Source of the DNA: a virus
DNA: 64,000 nt
Strand: one strand, 5' to 3'
IMG/VR virus record: IMGVR_UViG_3300010371_000030
Span: 1-64,000 of that record
The position numbers were made by a program, and so were the translations under genes. The first letter of the stretch is position 1. Each line of letters begins with the position of its first letter. The notes under the pieces were generated by a model that was not told the origin of the DNA, ran no database searches, and saw nothing but the letters and a program-made list of their open reading frames with translations. Below, piece by piece: positions 59,398 through 64,000 of the stretch.

Positions 59398-59810
59398 CAC
59401 GTGCCTCGGACGGGTTGGCGATCCTTGAAGAATGCCTTGACCATGGCCGCTCCGAACGCACTGGGATAGTGCGCCATCGGCTCCAGCCGGGCGATGTACA
59501 CCTCGCGCGTCACCATGTTGGGCCCATCCCCGAAGGTGACAAAACGATCGTCAATGTGTAGGGTGATGTTCAGGAAGCGCAGATCCAGCGTACGAAAGAC
59601 CACATAGCCGTCGGAATCGTCCTGCGTACCAATACGAGTGATGTCCAGACCGGCTTCCGTTCCCCAGAACACCTGTCCTTGGCAGTAGACCGTGTCGCCG
59701 AACGTCCCGCCCTGGACGGGCTCCCGATAGCCAGGATCTTCCTCGGCCACGCCCCTCTGAAAGGACTGGATGCCAATTCGGACGGGGTGCTGAAGGTTGG
59801 GCGAGGTCAT
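59397..59810 (-). CDS. Head-completion / neck protein candidate
   Basis: A 137-aa protein. The start at 59810 (MTSPNLQHPV) gives an ATGA overlap with the connector stop; the longer frame is a shadow. It is a beta-rich protein (VFRTLDLRFLNITLHIDDRF) ending in an alpha segment, of the length usual for head-closure or stopper proteins, and lies between the connector-like gene and the basic-tailed protein. The call is by position. Confidence 0.5.
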   Translation of the reverse strand: MTSPNLQHPVRIGIQSFQRGVAEEDPGYREPVQGGTFGDTVYCQGQVFWGTEAGLDITRIGTQDDSDGYVVFRTLDLRFLNITLHIDDRFVTFGDGPNMVTREVYIARLEPMAHYPSAFGAAMVKAFFKDRQPVRGT

Positions 59811-60604
59811 CGGATGTAACTGACGTTGGCTGGCGCGGCCATCGCGATGGGCGAACGGTAAGCCTTCATCGTGAGGAGCACCTCTGGATTGTTCGTCCAC
59901 CCGGCCCATGCCGACGGCCGGACAGTCTTGGTGTTCCCACCGGCGAGCACATACTTGATGTAGTGCCCATCGGTCCCTTCCTCCTGGATGTTCCCGAGCA
60001 CCGGAGGAAGGGGCGGAGCGGGGCTGGCCGGATTCACGTACACCGGGGTGAGCAGTTTCTCCAGCGTCAGAAGCAGCATCGCACGCTTGATGGGCTCGGG
60101 CACAGAGCCGTCCGGCTCTGTGTAGCCGAAGGTGCCATTGACCACCTGGTTCTGACGCCCTTTGCGGAACAGCATCCGACCAATCTGCATCGGCGCGACA
60201 TAGATGTCCATGTCGCCGTGCCTATTGTCGAGCAGCTTGATCCGCGGGTTGTCCCGGTCTGCAGGGTTGTTGTACACTCGATAGTACATGCGATCCAGCG
60301 GGCATTCGCCCGGCACGTCCCACATCGAGTTGAGCCAGAGTTGGTCGACAGAGATGATCGCGACGGGCAGATGAAGCGCGTCGCTGTCAGTCCCATCGAA
60401 CACCATCTGAAGTCGCTGTGGATAGAACCACTGGCGAGTCGCGCGCTCGATGTACGCCTGCGCCAGGCGAATGGCGCCCACGATCTGTAGGTCGGTGACC
60501 GTGTCCGGAATGCCCACCGCCCGTACATCCGACACATCGATGTACGGGAGCGGCGGAAACGGCGCCGGAGCGGGCGGAGGGAACGGAGGCACGGACCCGC
60601 TCAT
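59807..60604 (-). CDS. Head-tail connector / adaptor protein
   Basis: A 265-aa protein. After a Pro-rich start it has IVGAIRLAQAYIERATRQWF, followed by ALHLPVAIISVDQLWL, the helix and strand layout of HK97 gp6-like head-tail adaptors (a long helix with R-x-T-R-x-WF, and LPxxPVxSVD-type strands). A second beta-rich part follows. It lies downstream of the capsid and upstream of the neck genes, as expected. It should attach below the portal. Confidence 0.75.
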   Translation of the reverse strand: MSGSVPPFPPPAPAPFPPLPYIDVSDVRAVGIPDTVTDLQIVGAIRLAQAYIERATRQWFYPQRLQMVFDGTDSDALHLPVAIISVDQLWLNSMWDVPGECPLDRMYYRVYNNPADRDNPRIKLLDNRHGDMDIYVAPMQIGRMLFRKGRQNQVVNGTFGYTEPDGSVPEPIKRAMLLLTLEKLLTPVYVNPASPAPPLPPVLGNIQEEGTDGHYIKYVLAGGNTKTVRPSAWAGWTNNPEVLLTMKAYRSPIAMAAPANVSYIR

Positions 60605-60607
60605 GGC

Positions 60608-61078
60608 TCAGAGCACTCCGGACCAGAGCGCCTTGTTCACCGGCGCCCAACCATCGGCGCCCTGCCCCGGGATGGGCTCCGCGTGCTCCACGGGGCCGCC
60701 TTTGCCCTTGTACGTCTTGACGACCGTCTTGGGCTTGTAAGTGGTGACGCGCTGAACTTCGGACAGGTTGCTGAAGGTGAACACGCCCGTTTCGGCGTCG
60801 CGTTCGTACGTAGCGGCGCTGTACATGTACTTGCCGCGCTTGTCCTCGCTCTTGCTGTAGATGTTGACGCTGAGGACGACCACCGAGGAATACACGTCCA
60901 CCACGTACGCGTAATCCTGCTTGGGGTCCATCTTCAGCTGATCCATCACCCACTTGCGCGCGGCGTCGCTCATCGCCTGGGTGAAGTCCTGAACGGACTC
61001 CCCTGTCACGAGCGGGATGTTGGCCTTGTGGACCACCGTCTCGTGCGTTACCTGCTTCTGTTCACCTTGGTCGCTCAT
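60608..61078 (-). CDS. Hypothetical virion protein with C-terminal LWSGVL motif
   Basis: A 156-aa protein of unknown function. The middle has ARKWVMDQLKMDP and strand-like DYAYVVDVYSSVVVLSVNIY. The last residues (GWAPVNKALWSGVL) closely match the end of the gene cut by the right window edge (GEGGATPVKKSLWNGVL), on the other side of the capsid gene. This suggests a duplicated or shared terminal peptide. Its neighbours are the connector gene and a small hypothetical protein. Confidence 0.65.
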   Translation of the reverse strand: MSDQGEQKQVTHETVVHKANIPLVTGESVQDFTQAMSDAARKWVMDQLKMDPKQDYAYVVDVYSSVVVLSVNIYSKSEDKRGKYMYSAATYERDAETGVFTFSNLSEVQRVTTYKPKTVVKTYKGKGGPVEHAEPIPGQGADGWAPVNKALWSGVL

Positions 61079-61093
61079 GGTCGCTTCCCTTCG

Positions 61094-61130
61094 CTTGTCG
61101 ATTGTCGCCTAAACAGTGGCGACGGACAAG
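61094..61130. other. Intergenic stem-loop
   Basis: Nested inverted repeats (CTTGTC at 61094-61099 with GACAAG at 61125-61130, and GTCGCC at 61104-61109 with GGCGAC at 61118-61123) form a two-part stem in the gap between the genes at 60608 and 61152. There is no U-tract. It may be a processing or regulatory element, similar to other hairpins in this structural region. Confidence 0.4.
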
Positions 61131-61151
61131 CCGCGGAGCGCCGGGAGCGAG

Positions 61152-61490
61152 CTAGCGCGGGCGACCTACACGAGACATGGCGATGCGCATGGACGCGCAA
61201 TTCTTGTGAGACATGACTACCAACTTGACGCCATTGGCAACGATGGTCAATCGTTCGCCGCCGTTCTGCCCGACGTCAGGCGCTACACACTCCATCCGAA
61301 TAGACGGGTGATCGAAGCCAACGGGGCGAATGATGCTGGCTTGGTATCCGTGTGGTGACACCATCGTTACGGCCGTCAACGACAGCTGTACTTCAGAACG
61401 CGCGAGCTTTGGAAGCCACTCGCGCGCCTGATCCTCGCTGGCTAGGTCGACCGCTACGGTGCGGCCATCGTCGTGGTGGAGCTTGAACAT
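61152..61490 (-). CDS. Hypothetical protein, 112 aa
   Basis: A short protein with mixed strand/helix character (AREWLPKLARSEVQLSLTAV, then ERLTIVANGVKLVV). No signal peptide, membrane helix, Cys pair or enzyme motif is visible. It lies between small virion-type genes downstream of the capsid gene and could be a minor head protein. I cannot identify it. Confidence 0.6.
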   Translation of the reverse strand: MFKLHHDDGRTVAVDLASEDQAREWLPKLARSEVQLSLTAVTMVSPHGYQASIIRPVGFDHPSIRMECVAPDVGQNGGERLTIVANGVKLVVMSHKNCASMRIAMSRVGRPR

Positions 61491-61515
61491 CGCGCAACCG
61501 GATGCGCGCGGCGAG

Positions 61516-62073
61516 TCACTTCTTGTGGAACGGGTTGCCGTCCGACTTGGCCTCCGGCGCAGTCGGCGAAGCGGCGACCGGGGCAGGCGTCGAGACGGCC
61601 GGAGCGGGCTCGGGCTGCGCCGGAGGCGTGGCGGGAGCGACTGCGGTGGACTCGGGCTTGGCCGCGGCGGCCGGACCGCCGGACTGCGCCGGAGGCGTGG
61701 CGGGACGCACGATGTCGAGGATCACGACCTGCTTGGCCATGCCCGGCGCCTTCTGGAGCAGGTTCAGCTCGTCCTTGGTCACGGTGCGCGTGGAGTTGGG
61801 CTGAACGTGAAAGGCGCCAGTCCGCCCCTCCGCCCGCTTGATCTTCGCCGGCATCTCCACCTGGATCACCGGCGCCGTCGGGCGGAACTGGATGTGATAC
61901 AGCTGGTCGGGCGTGTGGTCCGCGGCCACGCGCGACACGCGCTCCATCACCGGCCTGTGACGACCGCCGCCGCCGCTCATCGTGTAGGTTCCACCACCGC
62001 TCTCCTGTACGACGTCGACACCATCGACGCACAGGACCGCACCCACCGCCACGCTGTTCACGTTCGCCGACAT
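61516..62073 (-). CDS. Hypothetical protein with Pro/Ala-rich C-terminus
   Basis: A 185-aa protein. Residues 1-130 form a domain with ADHTPDQLYHIQFRPTAP and beta-rich segments; the last 55 residues are Ala/Pro/Ser repeats and therefore disordered. It lies 6 nt after the upstream gene's stop. No family is recognised. A head decoration or assembly role is plausible from position only. Confidence 0.6.
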   Translation of the reverse strand: MSANVNSVAVGAVLCVDGVDVVQESGGGTYTMSGGGGRHRPVMERVSRVAADHTPDQLYHIQFRPTAPVIQVEMPAKIKRAEGRTGAFHVQPNSTRTVTKDELNLLQKAPGMAKQVVILDIVRPATPPAQSGGPAAAAKPESTAVAPATPPAQPEPAPAVSTPAPVAASPTAPEAKSDGNPFHKK

Positions 62074-62079
62074 GGCCCC

Positions 62080-62613
62080 TCACTCCTCGGCCGGAGTCAC
62101 CGCCGCCATCATGGCGTCGATGATGGCCGTCTTGGTCATGCTGAGGTTGATCTTGACGCCCATGGCGGGCAACCCGTCCGCCTGGGCTCGCTGGATGAGT
62201 TGGCTCTTGTTGAGCACTTCCAGCTCCGCGCGAGCGTACGACGGCAGCGCCGTGGGCTCGCCCTCCGTGGTCTCCTCGGCCGGCTCCTCGCCCTCGGACG
62301 CCTCGGGCTCTCCCTCGGCCGGCTCCTCGGACTCGTCTGCTGCCTCGGTGCCACCCTCCTGCTCCTCGGAATCGGGCGCGGCTTCGTCGGCCTGCTCGAC
62401 AGGCTCGGGCGCCTTCGTGCTGGCAGCGCGCGCGTCGAGGGAGCCCGACAGGATCGTGATCTCCACGCACCCACAGGACATGTAATGCCTGATCTCGGCG
62501 GGGTTGGCGGAGATGATGGACGAGCCCTTGAGGAGGGTGCGCCCATTGCTGGTGAACGACTGCGGGCCCGTCTCCTTGATCTGGATACGGGCGCTGAGAG
62601 GTGCATGTGCCAT
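62080..62613 (-). CDS. Acidic protein with SAP/Rho-N-like C-terminal helix pair
   Basis: A 177-aa protein in three parts: a beta-rich start with MSCGCVE (about 45-51), a long Glu/Ala/Pro/Gly-rich acidic middle (about 70-125), and a C-terminal helical part (LEVLNKSQLIQRAQADGL, then NLSMTKTAIIDAMM) that resembles the SAP/Rho N-terminal domain, a small nucleic-acid-binding fold. Such proteins occur next to capsid genes in several phages. Its job is unknown; an accessory head protein is possible. Confidence 0.62.
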   Translation of the reverse strand: MAHAPLSARIQIKETGPQSFTSNGRTLLKGSSIISANPAEIRHYMSCGCVEITILSGSLDARAASTKAPEPVEQADEAAPDSEEQEGGTEAADESEEPAEGEPEASEGEEPAEETTEGEPTALPSYARAELEVLNKSQLIQRAQADGLPAMGVKINLSMTKTAIIDAMMAAVTPAEE

Positions 62614-62636
62614 GGCTGATCTCCCGGGGCGCTCGG

Positions 62637-62673
62637 GCGACGCCCCGCCATTACGTCAGCGGGGCGCCGTCGC
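62637..62673. other. Hairpin after the capsid gene
   Basis: GCGACGCCCCGC at 62637-62648 pairs with GCGGGGCG...TCGC at 62659-62673 apart from a 3-nt bulge. It lies in the 72-bp gap after the capsid-gene stop and lacks a U-tract. It could lower read-through from the highly expressed capsid gene. Confidence 0.45.
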
Positions 62674-62685
62674 GAGCAGCGGAGG

Positions 62686-63891
62686 CTACAGGTTGAGACC
62701 GATGTTGTGCCCGTAGGCCACGGCGTCGACTTCCTCCAGCTGGACGTCGACCTTGGTGGTGATGGCGTACTGGTTCACGCCCTTGAAGATGTCGCGATCC
62801 TTCTCGATGCGGACGTCGCGACCGATGCCGATGATCATGTTGTCCTTGTGGGTCAGCATGATCGTCGGGTTGGACTGGTAGGTGACCTTGACGGTCGCCC
62901 CGCTGCTGATGCCGCCGCCGACGCGCGTGATGCCGCCGCCGCTGTAGTCCACCGTGTAGTCGGTGTTCTCCACGTACGGCGTGACGGGCGTGTTCCCGAG
63001 CGTCACGGGGGTGACGACCACGTTGGTCACGGGCCCGTGGAGGAGCGACGTCTTGGTGGTGCCGGTGAGGACGATGTGCTCCACGACGATGGGCTGGAGC
63101 GCCCAGAGCGGGACGGGCACCGCCTTGATCCCGAACGGGCCCTGGAGCTGATCGGGCGTCTGGGTGGCCGCGTCGTCACCGAGCTTGCCGATGCGCGTGG
63201 CCATCTTCTCCTGGAACATCTGCCACAGGTCCGGGCTGAGGAACCAGCGCAGGTCCTGGAGGCGCCGACGGAACTTGATCGGCAGAGCGCGCATGATCTT
63301 GCCGAACACGCTCAGACCGATGTTCTGCCCCTGGAGGTCCACGACGTGGCCGGTCATGCCCAGCTTCTGCCAACCGTCGACCAGCGCCACGAAGGTGTCC
63401 TTGATGTAGCGCGTGCTGTCGCCGCCGTCGATGAGGTCGGACTCCAGGCGAGCGGGACCGAGCTTGTTGCCGGTGATGTACTGCTCCTCCAGGTCGTTGC
63501 CCGTCTGGGTCGCCATGAGGCGCACGATGGTGTCTTCGACATCGCGCCCCTCGATGTTGATCTCCGCGAAGATGTCGCTGATCTCGAAAGGCGTCATGAC
63601 CTCGTGCGGCTGGAGGGTCACCTTGGAGGTGGTGACGCCGCGACGGCGGCGCGGATCGGTCGCCTCCGACTTGGCCATGGCCGCGCGCTTCCCGACGCCG
63701 ATCTTGTCGATCTCCAACGTCTCGTTGGTGAAGCGCACCACGCGAGCGTTGTTGCGAAGGATGGTGATGTCGATGACGTAATCGATGAACTTGTTCGACT
63801 GCGCCGGGTTGAGCTTGCCTGCCGTGGCCAGCGCGTCGGTGGTGACCACCGCCTTGTTGACCAACTCTTCGTTCGTGACGCCCGTGCTCAT
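62686..63891 (-). CDS. Major capsid protein candidate
   Basis: A 401-aa protein. The order of helix and strand segments fits an HK97-fold coat protein: an N-terminal helix, the long extended arm (TLEIDKIGVGKRAAMAKSEA), the spine-helix region near EGRDVEDTIVRLMATQ, and the final P-domain strands (VDVQLEEVDAVAYGHN). A Gly/Val-rich piece (about 280-340, with DYSGGGITRVGGGISSG) looks like an inserted Ig-like or decoration domain. It is followed by connector and tail genes. No protease or portal gene is in the window to confirm the order. Confidence 0.75.
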   Translation of the reverse strand: MSTGVTNEELVNKAVVTTDALATAGKLNPAQSNKFIDYVIDITILRNNARVVRFTNETLEIDKIGVGKRAAMAKSEATDPRRRRGVTTSKVTLQPHEVMTPFEISDIFAEINIEGRDVEDTIVRLMATQTGNDLEEQYITGNKLGPARLESDLIDGGDSTRYIKDTFVALVDGWQKLGMTGHVVDLQGQNIGLSVFGKIMRALPIKFRRRLQDLRWFLSPDLWQMFQEKMATRIGKLGDDAATQTPDQLQGPFGIKAVPVPLWALQPIVVEHIVLTGTTKTSLLHGPVTNVVVTPVTLGNTPVTPYVENTDYTVDYSGGGITRVGGGISSGATVKVTYQSNPTIMLTHKDNMIIGIGRDVRIEKDRDIFKGVNQYAITTKVDVQLEEVDAVAYGHNIGLNL

Positions 63892-63946
63892 GATCGGTCT
63901 CTCCTCTTGGTCTATCGTCCTGTGTCCGCTGCCCCTGGTCGCCTGG

Positions 63947-64000
63947 TTACAGGACGCCGTTCCAGAGGGACTTCTTCACCGGCGTGGCGCCGCCCTCGCC
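63947..64000 (-). CDS. Partial gene cut by right window edge (LWNGVL C-terminus)
   Basis: Only the last 17 codons are present: GEGGATPVKKSLWNGVL, then TAA at 63949-63947. The end is nearly the same as that of the protein at 60608-61078 (PVNKALWSGVL), so the two are probably related or share a terminal peptide. It lies upstream of the capsid gene, where protease, scaffold or decoration genes often are. The rest lies outside the window. Confidence 0.6.
   Translation of the reverse strand, partial: GEGGATPVKKSLWNGVL

Overview
The window looks like about 64 kb of a large, GC-rich, tailed double-stranded DNA phage with a contractile tail (myovirus type). Evidence for this is a tail sheath, tail tube, tape measure, gpD/gpV/gp25/J/I-like baseplate set and tail fibre, next to a phage replication and recombination block. 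Every gene I can support is read leftwards (minus strand). No tRNA, rRNA, CRISPR array, transposase or integrase is visible. The host cannot be named; the high GC content only suggests a GC-rich bacterium. The first 20 bases are pure C, which looks like a contig edge or sequencing artefact, and the last gene is cut by the right edge.

Structural region (about 64000 to 36600, read right to left): the 3' end of a cut gene, a major-capsid candidate, several small virion or hypothetical genes, head-tail connector and neck proteins, tail sheath, tail tube, two tail-assembly chaperone frames joined by a probable -1 ribosomal frameshift at a T-TTT-TTC heptamer, tape measure (826 aa), a LysM-like tail protein, a gpD-like hub, a gpV-like spike, gp25/W-, J- and I-like baseplate proteins, a large beta-helix fibre, a small exported protein and a protein with an HExxE-like motif. 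Portal, terminase and recognisable lysis genes are not in the window.

Replication and metabolism region (about 36500 to 16300): a UvsW-like helicase; then, after a terminator-like hairpin, an O-like initiator gene that carries four perfect 14-bp direct repeats at an exact 22-bp period (a candidate origin), a DnaC-like loader, DnaB-like helicase, DNA methyltransferase, DnaG-like primase, a CobS/CobT-like AAA+ ATPase and VWA pair, and a divergent sigma factor. Next comes a tight cassette of six genes: FAD oxidoreductase, all-alpha NTP pyrophosphatase fused to a HAD nucleotidase, two paralogous class-III aminotransferases flanking a thymidylate-kinase-like P-loop kinase, and an unusual ThyX. This set suggests synthesis of an amino-modified thymine or other altered nucleotide. 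That is the best candidate here for an undescribed system.

Recombination region (about 17200 to 137): an ExoX-C-domain protein, a PHP-containing DNA polymerase III alpha, HU/IHF-like protein, UvsY-like candidate, SSB-like protein with a very long tail, RecA, gp47/SbcD and gp46/SbcC, a 56-aa zinc-ribbon gene, a RuvC-like resolvase, a 5'-3' exonuclease, and several small Cys-rich proteins, ending at a strong terminator (71-112). Stop/start overlaps of the TGATG, ATGA and GTGA type run through nearly the whole block, which points to long operons with translational coupling. RecA and the SSB-like protein share a His/Cys motif, and two accessory proteins share an N-terminal EMRRRF motif.
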